From Chitinophagales bacterium (GTDB lineage Bacteria; Bacteroidota; Bacteroidia; Chitinophagales; UBA2359), in contig JAHDFD010000003.1 in NCBI GenBank assembly GCA_020628375.1, positions 62,001-126,000 of the forward strand: DNA of 64,000 bases, in the 5' to 3' direction. The position numbers were made by a program, and so were the translations under genes. Each line of letters starts with the position of its first letter. The first letter of the stretch is position 1. The notes beneath the pieces are model-generated. The model worked only from the letters and a program-made list of their open reading frames with translations. It had not been told where the DNA came from and did not search any database. This document shows positions 55,693 through 64,000 of the stretch, piece after piece.

Positions 55693-55726
55693 AAAAAAAC
55701 ACCCGCCCTTTATTATCGGGCAGGTG
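55693..55726 (-). terminator. Rho-independent terminator after oxidase subunit I
   Basis: On the minus strand CACCTGCCC and GGGCGGGTG pair around GATAATAAA and are followed by a run of seven T. It lies eight bases past the subunit I stop and 36 bp before the ctaB start. Confidence 0.88.
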
Positions 55727-55734
55727 CATAAATT

Positions 55735-57603
55735 TTATCTAACGGTAACGCCTTTAGCACGTTCCAATTCATTTAACTGACTATCAGGAACTGTTTGAGG
55801 TATGGTCTCATACCCATCTTTTCCATAGTCGTATGGCCAACGGTGAACTTCAGGAATTGCTCCCGGCCAGTTTCCGTGCCCTGCTTCAATTGGAGTTGTC
55901 CATTCTAATGTAGAAGCATTATAAGGATTTCTCGTTTTCATTCTTCTTGATGAAATTGCACTTGCAAAGAAATTGATCACGAATAAGAACTGAGCAAAGA
56001 AAACAACGATAGCTGCAACTGTCATGAAAATATTCAATTCTCCATATACTGCGAATGTCTCAAATTCCTGGAATGAATAGTAACGACGTGGCACACCGGT
56101 CATTCCTAAATAGTGCATTGGCCAGAATATGCAATAGCTACCAACAAAAGTGATCCAGAAGTGGATTTCCCCCATTGTCTTATTCATCATTTTTCCACCG
56201 AATAATTTAGGGAACCAATGATAAACTCCAGCGAATAACCCGAAACCTGCTGCTAATCCCATTACAATATGGAAGTGAGCAATTACGAAGTAAGAATCGT
56301 GTAAAGGAATATCAAGAGCTGAATTACCTAAGTAAATTCCTGTTAAACCACCTGAAATGAATAATGATACGAAACCAACGGCAAATAAAGTTGCTGGTGT
56401 ATAATTTATATTTCCTTTCCAGATCGTTGTAATCCAGTTGAATACTTTTACTGCTGAAGGAACAGCGATCAATAATGTGAATAATACGAAAATTGAACCT
56501 ACGAATGGATTCATACCTGACATGAACATGTGGTGTGCCCAAACCAAGAAACCAAGTACGGTAATTGCCATGATCGAATAAACCATTGCCTTATAACCGA
56601 AAACTGCTTTTTTAGAATTACAAGCAAGAATTTCAGAAACCATACCCATCGCCGGTAAAATCACGATATATACCTCCGGGTGTCCTAAGAACCAGAATAA
56701 GTGTTGATACAAGATCGGGCTACCACCTTCAATGATCTGACCTGCTGAGTTTCTTAAAACCTCACCGTTTATAAAGATATCAGATAAATAGAATGCAGTT
56801 CCGAAACTTCTGTCGAAGATCAATAATATACAAGCTGAAAGTAATACAGGGAAAGATAATACCCCTAATACAGCAGTAAAGAAGAACGCCCAAATCGTTA
56901 AAGGCATTCTGAACATAGTCATACCCTTAGTACGCATATTCAGTATCGTTGCTACATAGTTCAAACCACCTAATAAAGATGATACGATAAACATAGCCAT
57001 ACTCGCAATCCAAAGCGTCATTCCCATTCCTGAACCAGAGGAAGCCGTTTGAAGGGCACTTAACGGAGGATAAGCAGTCCATCCACCTGAAGCGGGACCT
57101 GTTTGTATAAACAAGGAGATAAACATGATTACCCCGGCAATAAAGAAGAACCAATAGGAAAGCATATTCATAAACGGACTCGCCATATCTCTGGCACCCA
57201 CTTGTAGCGGTATTAAAAGATTACTGAAAGTACCGGATAGACCAGCCGTAAGTACAAAAAATACCATTATGGTTCCGTGCATGGTAACCAATGCGTAATA
57301 AAATTCGGGATCTAATTTTCCACCTTCAGCCCATCCGCCTAATAATGTTTCTAAAATAGGGAATGTTTCGTTAGGCCAAGCTAACTGAATACGGAATAAA
57401 ACTGAGAACAACACACCAATGATAGCCCACAATATACCTGTAATCAGGAATTGTTTAGCAATCATTTTATGATCCATACTGAAAATATAGGTCATAATGA
57501 ATCCAGTCTCATGATGTTCATGATCGTGATGGTCGTCATGTCCATGACCATGTTCGTGATCGTGAGCGTGTCCTTCGTGAATATCTATATCTGTGTGTGC
57601 CAT
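55735..57603 (-). CDS. Cytochrome c oxidase subunit I, with His-rich N-terminal tail
   Basis: 622 aa, catalytic subunit reducing O2 to water at a heme-CuB centre in the inner membrane. Ligands are visible: His109 (TMHGT), His308 and Tyr312 with Glu310 (GHPEVY), His357/His358 (WAHHMF), His443 and His445 (VIAHFH). The GHPE motif indicates an A-type enzyme. Residues 1-32 precede the first helix and carry about a dozen His interleaved with Asp, Glu and Gly, a tail not needed for the catalytic core. It follows subunit II by 47 bp, and a terminator follows it. Confidence 0.95.
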   Translation of the reverse strand: MAHTDIDIHEGHAHDHEHGHGHDDHHDHEHHETGFIMTYIFSMDHKMIAKQFLITGILWAIIGVLFSVLFRIQLAWPNETFPILETLLGGWAEGGKLDPEFYYALVTMHGTIMVFFVLTAGLSGTFSNLLIPLQVGARDMASPFMNMLSYWFFFIAGVIMFISLFIQTGPASGGWTAYPPLSALQTASSGSGMGMTLWIASMAMFIVSSLLGGLNYVATILNMRTKGMTMFRMPLTIWAFFFTAVLGVLSFPVLLSACILLIFDRSFGTAFYLSDIFINGEVLRNSAGQIIEGGSPILYQHLFWFLGHPEVYIVILPAMGMVSEILACNSKKAVFGYKAMVYSIMAITVLGFLVWAHHMFMSGMNPFVGSIFVLFTLLIAVPSAVKVFNWITTIWKGNINYTPATLFAVGFVSLFISGGLTGIYLGNSALDIPLHDSYFVIAHFHIVMGLAAGFGLFAGVYHWFPKLFGGKMMNKTMGEIHFWITFVGSYCIFWPMHYLGMTGVPRRYYSFQEFETFAVYGELNIFMTVAAIVVFFAQFLFVINFFASAISSRRMKTRNPYNASTLEWTTPIEAGHGNWPGAIPEVHRWPYDYGKDGYETIPQTVPDSQLNELERAKGVTVR

Positions 57604-57650
57604 TGTTTCTTTAAATTTTCAAATAATTAATTTGGAAAATACCTTATTAC

Positions 57651-58688
57651 TTATAGAGAAGAAACAGCATTATCGCGTGCTTGTTCTTGTTTAACTACTT
57701 TATTTTCAGAATCTTCTTCAATAGAACTCGCAAAAGTTTTAGAAAGTGGTTCTTGTTCAGCTTTCCACTTATTAAATGCCTCTGCTTCTACAACAATTAC
57801 TTTCTTTTTCATGTTGTAATGTGCTTTACCACAAAGCTCAGCACAAGCTAATTCATAATCGAATTCAGGATTATCCAACTCTTCGCGCATTTGCTCAGTT
57901 GTTTTAGTAGGTGTTAACCAGAACTGCGTTGGAATTCCAGGAACAGCATCCATTTTAACACGGAAGTGTGGTAAGAAGAAATTATGTAATACGTCCATTG
58001 AATTGATCTTTACCAATACCGGTTGACCAACCGGTAAATAAAGATCATCGGCCATAAAGTCATCTTTATTTGCCGGATCATCCCAATCCTGACCGAACGG
58101 ATTATTCTCAGTTATTAATCGAACATTCTTACGACCTAATTCATTATCCTTTCCAGCATAACGTAAGGTCCAATAAAACTGCTGTCCGGTTGCTTCTATA
58201 ACAACAGCATCTTCCGGAGCAGGTCCCATTATTCTGTTCCAGTTTACTAAACCATCAATTACCAACAATACCAAAACCACTGCCGGAATCAATGTCCAGA
58301 TCAACTCTAAGCGGTTGTCGTGTGGAAAGTACTTAGAAATACGTGTTTTATCTTTTCTGTATTTCCATGCAAAATAGAATAATAGAATATGTGTTACTAT
58401 AAACACCGGAACAGTTGCCCATAATGTTCTCTGAAACATATTACGTAATACTACTCCATGCTCTGAAGATGGTTCAGGCAAGAAAAGAGGTGCATAGTGA
58501 AAAGTTGACCATACTGCCCCAAACATACCTAAGATCAGGAAAATCAGGAACAAGGTTGCATGCAAATTGTTACGTGCGTCTTGTGTTCTTTCTTCTCCTT
58601 TCAGATTACCTAACAAGTCACTTGCTCTGGAAATCTGAAATATTATGATCAGAATTAAGAATATTGCAATTATACCTATTGTTGACAT
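57651..58688 (-). CDS. Cytochrome c oxidase subunit II
   Basis: 345 aa. It accepts electrons from a soluble or attached cytochrome c at the dinuclear CuA site and passes them to subunit I. After hydrophobic segments at about 3-18, 43-62, 88-108 and 128-146, the periplasmic cupredoxin domain has His235 (VLHNF) and the loop C282-A-E-L-C286-G-K-A-H290-Y-N-M293, a complete CuA set. No C-terminal cytochrome c domain is present, so this is not the fused caa3 form. The extra N-terminal hydrophobic segments are a common Bacteroidota variation. It follows actF by 98 bp. Confidence 0.93.
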   Translation of the reverse strand: MSTIGIIAIFLILIIIFQISRASDLLGNLKGEERTQDARNNLHATLFLIFLILGMFGAVWSTFHYAPLFLPEPSSEHGVVLRNMFQRTLWATVPVFIVTHILLFYFAWKYRKDKTRISKYFPHDNRLELIWTLIPAVVLVLLVIDGLVNWNRIMGPAPEDAVVIEATGQQFYWTLRYAGKDNELGRKNVRLITENNPFGQDWDDPANKDDFMADDLYLPVGQPVLVKINSMDVLHNFFLPHFRVKMDAVPGIPTQFWLTPTKTTEQMREELDNPEFDYELACAELCGKAHYNMKKKVIVVEAEAFNKWKAEQEPLSKTFASSIEEDSENKVVKQEQARDNAVSSL

Positions 58689-58786
58689 TGCTGTTTATTT
58701 TAAATATTTCATTCGGAAAGTGAAAATTAAATGCTAAAGAAATAACTTATTTTATCTTCTCTTTCCAATTTTCTTTTGCTTAAAAT

Positions 58787-60028
58787 TTAAACGTGGTGAA
58801 CCATACTTTCCTTAACAAACGGATGGTTCACAGGCACTAATGAAAGTTTTGAAAGTCGCTGTAATGTTACGAACATAAACAAACCTGCGAAGAATAAGCC
58901 CAAGCCGATTTCTAAAGGTCCGATTCCGAAGTTGAAGATTTGCTGTCCCTCAACTACATAGTGAGAATGTTTGATCGCTCCTGGTGTAGCCATTAAATAG
59001 TAATCTAACCAGTGTCCGAAAATAACCATACAACAAGTAAAGATCAAAGCAACTCTGTTTCTCTTTGCACCAGCTGTAATTAAAACAAAGAAAGGCGTTA
59101 AAAAGTTGATAACAAAGTTCGTTATAAATAGAATTGAGTAGTTATCAAAGCGATCACGGAAGTACATTGTTTCTTCCGGAATGTGGCTATACCAGATCAA
59201 CATGAATTGTGAGAACCATAAATAAGCCCATGCAACACTAAAAGCGAAAACATACTTTCCTAAATCGTGAATATGTTCATCGGTAACCCATTTTAATAAG
59301 CCCTGAGAATCTTTAAGGTAAATAGCAATCAAAGTAGAAGTAGCCATACTTGCCACGAACATCGAAACAAAGCAGTACCAGCCATAAAGTGTAGAGAACC
59401 AATGCGGATCGATACTCATGAACCAATGCCATAAAGCTGTTGAGCTTGAAACACCGAATACTACTAAGAATACCATTGATAGTTTCTTACTCTGAACGTA
59501 TAAACCTAATCCCGGATTTTCGTCGTGATCGGCTGAATTCTTTCTTAATAAATAAGTACAAACCCACCAGAGCACTAAATAAACTGCTGAAAAAGCAAAG
59601 AAGATAGTTGGGTTCAGAAACCATGATTTATGATCGATCAATGCATCGTAATTTGCAGCATTCGGATCGGTAATTCCATCATGAGCCCATTCATAAATAT
59701 TGTGATAGCCCAATAGGAGCACTATGGCAAAGATCGGTACACCGACTAGCACGGAAGTTCCCATGGCTTCCTGAATACGTCTTACCAAAACAAACCAACC
59801 ATTATATCCTACAGTTTGTGATGCTACGAAGAACATAGCAGCAAAGCCTATAGCAATAAAGAAAAAGCTGTTGTGCAGCAAGCTAACCCAGATTCGGGTC
59901 ATAAACTCAAGATTAAAAATAACACCAACAACGGCTAATATCCCTCCTAGTCCCATAAGGATCAGGCTTGCCGTTTTTGCGGTGCCACCAAATTCGTATC
60001 TTTCGACTTCTGGCTTTAAATGTCCCAT
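58787..60028 (-). CDS. actF: Alternative complex III membrane subunit ActF
   Basis: 413 aa with about ten helices, no cofactor. ActF resembles ActC and contributes to the quinol-side membrane part of alternative complex III, which oxidises menaquinol and reduces a cytochrome c or the adjacent oxidase directly. Matching stretches are 'RIWVSLLHNSFFFIAIGFAAMFF', 'ALWHWFMSIDPHWFSTLYGWY' and 'YLWFSQFMLIWYSHIPEET'. Position between actE and oxidase subunit II is the standard Bacteroidota arrangement and supports the call. Confidence 0.9.
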   Translation of the reverse strand: MGHLKPEVERYEFGGTAKTASLILMGLGGILAVVGVIFNLEFMTRIWVSLLHNSFFFIAIGFAAMFFVASQTVGYNGWFVLVRRIQEAMGTSVLVGVPIFAIVLLLGYHNIYEWAHDGITDPNAANYDALIDHKSWFLNPTIFFAFSAVYLVLWWVCTYLLRKNSADHDENPGLGLYVQSKKLSMVFLVVFGVSSSTALWHWFMSIDPHWFSTLYGWYCFVSMFVASMATSTLIAIYLKDSQGLLKWVTDEHIHDLGKYVFAFSVAWAYLWFSQFMLIWYSHIPEETMYFRDRFDNYSILFITNFVINFLTPFFVLITAGAKRNRVALIFTCCMVIFGHWLDYYLMATPGAIKHSHYVVEGQQIFNFGIGPLEIGLGLFFAGLFMFVTLQRLSKLSLVPVNHPFVKESMVHHV

Positions 60029-60076
60029 TATCGTCTGCTTATTTTTTGTTAATTATTAGGTTTTAGATCGAATAGA

Positions 60077-61459
60077 TTAAAGTACTTCAAATTCTATTCT
60101 TCTGTTTTTGGCTCTACCTTCGGCAGTAGCATTATTTGCCACTGGTGAAGAAGCACCCATTCCTTTATGTTCTAATCTTTCTTTAGCGATTCCATTAGCA
60201 ATAAGGTAATTATAAACCGCTCTTGCTCTGTTCTGAGATAATCGCTGATTCAAAGTACCATTACCCTGACTATCAGTATGTCCAGTAATCAATAGTTTCA
60301 TTTCTTCATTAGCAGTAAGTGTTTTGATAACACTGTCCAACTCAGGGAAGGAACTATCTTTAATTTCAGCAGAACCAGTATTGAAAGTTACATTTTTCAA
60401 TACGATCTGATCTCCTTTTACAAAGCTCTTTCCAGTTTTAACTGCATCTGCAAATGTTACAACTGCTTTTTCTTTGAAAGAAGACGCAGCATTCGCTACC
60501 TTATCCAGAATTCCTTCTTTTTTCTTTCCATGATTATCCCCGTGATGATCTTTTCCATGCTTATCATGTCCGTGTCCATCATCGTGGTGTCCTCCATCGT
60601 GTCCATGACCATGTCCGTGATCACCATGACCATGAGCATCATGCTTTTCAGCTTCACGAGCAGCTTTTAAGCGTGCTTCGATCTCCGCTTTTTGCTTATC
60701 CATTGCTGCTTTCTTCGCTTCACAATCCGGGGGAGCAACACCTAAAGTTGTTCTTGGCATCACACCACCTACTTTTCCACGTACAAAAGCCAAAGCTGCA
60801 TCATCACTGTCTAACTTCTGATCACTTTTAGCGTATTTAGCCTGAAGATCTTTAATATAAGCGACAACTTTCCAACGCTCTTCTTTATCTAATTGAGAAG
60901 CATAAGACCCCATGTTGTTCTTACCCCATTGAATAGAATGGAACATCTTTCCTTCTTCCATTTGTAAGTAAGCTGCAGCCATGTAGTTAGGCACACCAGC
61001 TAAAGGTCCTCCATTCGTTGCAGAGATACTTCCTTTACCTTTTCCTGCTGCACCGTGGCAAACACCACAGTAAACAGTATATAATCTTTTACCTTCTTCT
61101 AAATCATCAGCGCAAGCATAAGCGTAAGGATTCACTAAAGAAGCTGATTCTTCATAGCCTTCCGGTGTATCAGAATAAGGATAAGGCATATAACCACGGG
61201 CAACCGTTCCATTAACTGGCTCACGGGCTACTTTTCCATCGGCGAACACCAATTCTACCTGTTGGTCACCACTTTCTTTCTCAATATCAGATCCTGCTCC
61301 CGGTGAAGGATAGTAAACATCATAAGCACGCGAGTGTGCCATATCAGGCATATATTCACGTCCGGTAAAGTTACCATGCGATGTTACGCCACACTGCCAG
61401 GCATAAAGCGCCAGTAGTATCAACACTATCCACATTATTGTTGTACGATCCAGTCTCAT
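60077..61459 (-). CDS. actE: ActE-like cytochrome c fused through a His-rich linker to an OmpA domain
   Basis: 460 aa, about twice the usual ActE length. A hydrophobic N-terminal segment ends in Cys23 (YAWQC), possibly lipidated though the site is not canonical. The monoheme cytochrome c domain spans about 115-210 with Cys131-x-x-Cys134-His135 and likely axial Met183. Residues 246-271 are a charged helix and 272-312 are dominated by His, Gly and Asp. Residues about 352-460 form an OmpA-like peptidoglycan-binding domain: 'VTFNTGSAEI', 'ITGHTDSQG' with Asp396, 'LSQNRARAV' with Arg411, and 'GRAKNRRIEFEV'. Position between actD and actF confirms the act role. Anchoring of the complex to peptidoglycan is inference. 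The fusion is in one uninterrupted frame. Confidence 0.88.
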   Translation of the reverse strand: MRLDRTTIMWIVLILLALYAWQCGVTSHGNFTGREYMPDMAHSRAYDVYYPSPGAGSDIEKESGDQQVELVFADGKVAREPVNGTVARGYMPYPYSDTPEGYEESASLVNPYAYACADDLEEGKRLYTVYCGVCHGAAGKGKGSISATNGGPLAGVPNYMAAAYLQMEEGKMFHSIQWGKNNMGSYASQLDKEERWKVVAYIKDLQAKYAKSDQKLDSDDAALAFVRGKVGGVMPRTTLGVAPPDCEAKKAAMDKQKAEIEARLKAAREAEKHDAHGHGDHGHGHGHDGGHHDDGHGHDKHGKDHHGDNHGKKKEGILDKVANAASSFKEKAVVTFADAVKTGKSFVKGDQIVLKNVTFNTGSAEIKDSSFPELDSVIKTLTANEEMKLLITGHTDSQGNGTLNQRLSQNRARAVYNYLIANGIAKERLEHKGMGASSPVANNATAEGRAKNRRIEFEVL

Positions 61460-61502
61460 TATTAATTTTTATTCTAAAAGAAAAAGAGAAATACCCTAAA
61501 GC

Positions 61503-62060
61503 TTAGGATGCTTGCTCATCGTAATTAGGTTTATAATTTCTTGTTTCTCTGATTTTTGTTTCCACAACTCCCAAAGCACGTAATTTGCTTACCAGCATTT
61601 CCTGATCTGATTCTGATTCAAAATCGGCAAGGTTAAAAATTACGCCGAAACGGTCACTGGTCAGTCGCTCATCGTACACTTCTGTATCGGCAAAAACAGA
61701 AAATCCATTTCTAAGATAGAAAGTAACTACCATACCAATAGAAGCACAAAGTACTGTAAGCTCAAAAGTGATCGGAATAAAAGATGGTAAAGCAAATGCT
61801 GGCTTACCACCAAAGTTATTTGGCCAGTCAACTACCGAAGCAAGCGTCATCACACTTAATGCAAGTGTAGTTCCGAATGCACCGAATAAGAATCCGACTG
61901 TGTGTAATTTAGTTTCCTTGCAACCAAGTGCGTGTTCTAAACCATGCACTGGAAAAGGTGTAACAGCATCATGAATTTTGACGCCTTCTTTTTTAAGACT
62001 GCGAACCGCAGCTAATAAAGGCTCTTCATCATCGAACAATCCTACTAAATATCTATGCAT
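61503..62060 (-). CDS. actD: Alternative complex III subunit ActD (DUF3341)
   Basis: 185 aa. The N-terminal cytoplasmic part 'YLVGLFDDEEPLLAAVRSLK' and 'VTPFPVHGLEHALG' are hallmarks of DUF3341. Two helices follow ('VGFLFGAFGTTLALSVMTL' near residue 57 and 'FIPITFELTVLCASIGMVV' near residue 93), then a conserved 'TSDRFGVIF' end. The subunit lacks cofactors and packs beside ActC in the membrane. It lies 50 bp after actC and 43 bp before actE. Confidence 0.93.
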   Translation of the reverse strand: MHRYLVGLFDDEEPLLAAVRSLKKEGVKIHDAVTPFPVHGLEHALGCKETKLHTVGFLFGAFGTTLALSVMTLASVVDWPNNFGGKPAFALPSFIPITFELTVLCASIGMVVTFYLRNGFSVFADTEVYDERLTSDRFGVIFNLADFESESDQEMLVSKLRALGVVETKIRETRNYKPNYDEQAS

Positions 62061-62110
62061 CTTTAAATAATTGATAATTGATAAACGATAATTGATCTTC
62101 AGTAAATCAA

Positions 62111-63622
62111 TTAATTTTCCTTGTCTTTACGGTAAGCTGGTGAAGCGCCACCTAAACCATAATCAATACCACCTTCAGCTTTATCCTCTTCAGCTTGTTT
62201 TGCCAAATACTGGTCTCCCATTGATTTCAAAATAGATTTAACCTCAGCGATCGCTACTACCGGGAAGAATTTACAGAATAATAAGAACAGCGTCATGAAG
62301 ATTCCCATTGTTCCTACATAAATACCTACTTCAACCCATGTTGGTGAATAATATGACCAACTTGAAGGAATGAAATCACGGTGAACTGAAGTTACAATAA
62401 TTACGAAACGCTCGAACCACATACCAATGTTAATAAAGATCGACATGATAAAGGTAACAGCGATATTTCTACGCATCTTTTTAAACCAGAAAATCTGAGG
62501 TGAAATAACATTACAAGTCATCATTGCCCAGTATGCCCACCAGTAAGGTGCAGGTTCAACGCCCATTAATGGTCCGAAAATAACCGGATCTGCAATACGG
62601 TTATTCTGGAACACGAACTGCTCGTAAACGTTTCCTGAATAGAATGCCATGAAAAGCTCTGTTAAGTAGGCAACCCCTACAATAGAACCAGTCATTAAGA
62701 TTACTTTATTCATCGACTCGATGTGTGCTATAGTAATATAGTCTTTCAAGCCCATTACCACACGTGCGATCAACATTAGTGTTAATACCATCGCAAAACC
62801 AGAGAAGATCGCTCCGGCAACGAAGTAGGGTGGGAAGATCGTTGTATGCCAACCTGGAATAACCGAAGTTGCGAAGTCAAAGGATACAATAGAGTGTACC
62901 GAAAGTACTAATGGTGTACATAAACCTGCAAGGATCAAAGCTAACGATTCAAAACGTTGCCATTGCTTAGCGGTTCCTGTCCAGCCAAAACTTAAAGCAT
63001 TATATATTTTGCGTCTTATTCCGGTAGCTCTGTCACGAATAGTAGCAAAGTCAGGTAAAAGCCCTGAATACCAGAATAAAAGCGATACTGTAAAATAAGT
63101 TGAGATCGCGAATACGTCCCATAAAAGCGGAGAGTTGAAGTTAGGCCATAATGAATTCAAGCCTTCGCCACCACGTGAGTTCGGATAAGGAAAGATAAAG
63201 AATCCGTTCCATAAACGTCCCATATGGATCAGTGGGAATAGACCGGCACATATTACGGCGAAAATGGTCATCGCCTCAGCCGCGCGGTTAACCCCTGTAC
63301 GCCACTTCTGACGGAAGATCAATAGAATCGCAGAGATTAGTGTACCTGCGTGTCCGATACCTACCCACCAAACGAAATTGGTAATATCCCAAGCCCATCC
63401 GATGGTTTTGTTCAATCCCCAAGTTCCAATTCCTTTCCAGATAGTCCATGCAATAGAAAGCACTCCTATAACGGCAAAGGTCGCACTAATTAAAAAGCCA
63501 ATGATAAACATGGGCGTTGGTGCACTCTCCACTGGCCCACAAATATCATTAGATATATCTGTGTAGGTTTTGCTACCAGTGATCAATGGATCCCGAACGG
63601 GAGAAGTATAACCTGCTGACAT
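62111..63622 (-). CDS. actC: Alternative complex III membrane subunit ActC (NrfD-like)
   Basis: 503 aa with about ten helices, NrfD/PsrC family, the quinol-binding membrane subunit that hands electrons to the ActB iron-sulfur centres. The N-terminus '[17 protein letters not shown]' and the first-helix stretch '[20 protein letters not shown]' are typical of ActC, as are '[22 protein letters not shown]' and '[21 protein letters not shown]'. It follows actB by 85 bp. The C-terminal soluble tail is charged and short. Confidence 0.93.
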   Translation of the reverse strand: MSAGYTSPVRDPLITGSKTYTDISNDICGPVESAPTPMFIIGFLISATFAVIGVLSIAWTIWKGIGTWGLNKTIGWAWDITNFVWWVGIGHAGTLISAILLIFRQKWRTGVNRAAEAMTIFAVICAGLFPLIHMGRLWNGFFIFPYPNSRGGEGLNSLWPNFNSPLLWDVFAISTYFTVSLLFWYSGLLPDFATIRDRATGIRRKIYNALSFGWTGTAKQWQRFESLALILAGLCTPLVLSVHSIVSFDFATSVIPGWHTTIFPPYFVAGAIFSGFAMVLTLMLIARVVMGLKDYITIAHIESMNKVILMTGSIVGVAYLTELFMAFYSGNVYEQFVFQNNRIADPVIFGPLMGVEPAPYWWAYWAMMTCNVISPQIFWFKKMRRNIAVTFIMSIFINIGMWFERFVIIVTSVHRDFIPSSWSYYSPTWVEVGIYVGTMGIFMTLFLLFCKFFPVVAIAEVKSILKSMGDQYLAKQAEEDKAEGGIDYGLGGASPAYRKDKEN

Positions 63623-63707
63623 ACTTATTATTTTTTATTGCTCAGATCTTGAATTTCAGATAATTTGCACATCGAAATTCAAATTCCAATAGTTTTTTTA
63701 TTTTGAA

Positions 63708-64000
63708 TTATGAATGATGTCCGTGATCGCCTCCATGACCATCGTCGTGATGACCATCATGGTGTCCGCCATGCTTCACTTCCCCTTCATTCAATTTTTC
63801 ATCAATATTACGAACTTTAGTTAAGTAGCTAACCGATGACTTCACGTTTAATGCTTCTAATAAAACATAAGCACGATCATCGTTTTTCAACTTAGTTGTT
63901 TCGCTGTTTTTATCATTTATATCTCCGAAAGAAATAGCTCCTGTTGCACAAGCAGCCTGACAAGCTGTTTTTACATCACCATCTTTCAAAGGTTTCTTTC
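63708..64000 (-). CDS. actB: Alternative complex III iron-sulfur subunit ActB, C-terminal part only
   Basis: Only the last 97 or so codons lie in the window; the frame continues past the right edge with no start. 'PLKDGDVKTACQAACATGAISFGD' is the final [4Fe-4S] cysteine cluster of the ferredoxin-like domain, followed by 'LLEALNVKSSVSYLTKVRN', typical of the ActB C-terminus. The protein ends in a His-rich tail of about 20 residues (HGGHHDGHHDDGHGG and so on). ActB joins a molybdopterin-oxidoreductase-like domain lacking molybdenum to a four-cluster iron-sulfur domain on the periplasmic side. The TTG at 63987-63989 is an internal Leu codon, not a start. Confidence 0.88.
   Translation of the reverse strand, partial: KKPLKDGDVKTACQAACATGAISFGDINDKNSETTKLKNDDRAYVLLEALNVKSSVSYLTKVRNIDEKLNEGEVKHGGHHDGHHDDGHGGDHGHHS

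Overview
The window is a stretch of a Bacteroidota chromosome, most likely from a free-living, aerobic, AT-rich member of the phylum. Three things point there. There is a type IX secretion (T9SS) C-terminal sorting domain on a giant surface protein and on an FG-GAP protein. Promoter-like TAnnTTTG boxes are present. An alternative complex III (act) cluster runs directly into an aa3-type cytochrome oxidase cluster, in the order usual for this phylum. I cannot place it below phylum. No rRNA, tRNA, CRISPR array, phage gene or transposase gene was seen.

Layout. (1) 1-11539, minus strand: an apparent three-gene operon of a small secreted basic protein, a secreted 366-aa protein, and a giant secreted adhesin-like protein that runs off the left edge (at least 3337 codons). 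(2) 12222-14490, plus strand: a secreted helical protein and a P-loop sulfotransferase-like/methyltransferase-like fusion. (3) 14491-15439: intergenic, with a 24-bp tandem array and a 178-bp MITE-like element. (4) 15440-24207, minus strand: a four-gene cassette of a 59-aa protein, two paralogous phosphodiesterase-TPR-sulfotransferase proteins (one with its metal site destroyed), and a 1124-aa FG-GAP/ASPIC protein. (5) 24208-29640: a repeat-rich zone holding a GIY-YIG nuclease between REP-like arrays, a membrane protein, L-serine dehydratase bracketed by composite palindromic arrays, anhydro-MurNAc kinase, and the second 178-bp element. (6) 29641-46383, minus strand: a 5580-aa modular adhesin with a T9SS sorting domain. 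(7) 46521-52548, plus strand: FG-GAP/ASPIC/T9SS protein, clan GH-D alpha-galactosidase-like enzyme, Uma2-type protein, small lipoprotein, a frameshifted small gene and a six-helix membrane protein. (8) 52767-64000, minus strand: respiratory genes actB (partial), actC, actD, actE, actF, then oxidase subunits II and I, a terminator, and heme O synthase, two subunit III-type genes and subunit IV.

How they work together. The act genes encode a quinol:cytochrome c oxidoreductase that would pass electrons to the adjacent heme-copper oxidase, whose heme pathway enzyme (CtaB) is in the same block. The two giant proteins and the T9SS FG-GAP protein are cell-surface or secreted products; the giants share a module I do not recognise. 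The 15440-24207 cassette is the least explained set: a putative active/inactive phosphodiesterase pair, each fused to TPRs and a sulfotransferase-like domain. A third copy of that domain lies nearby at 13339.

Most unusual points: the pseudo-phosphodiesterase/phosphodiesterase pair, an ActE cytochrome fused to an OmpA-type peptidoglycan-binding domain, His-rich tails on three respiratory subunits, a GIY-YIG nuclease sitting inside arrays of a REP-like sequence, and a pair of MITE-like elements. All calls are from reading the sequence; no database search was run.
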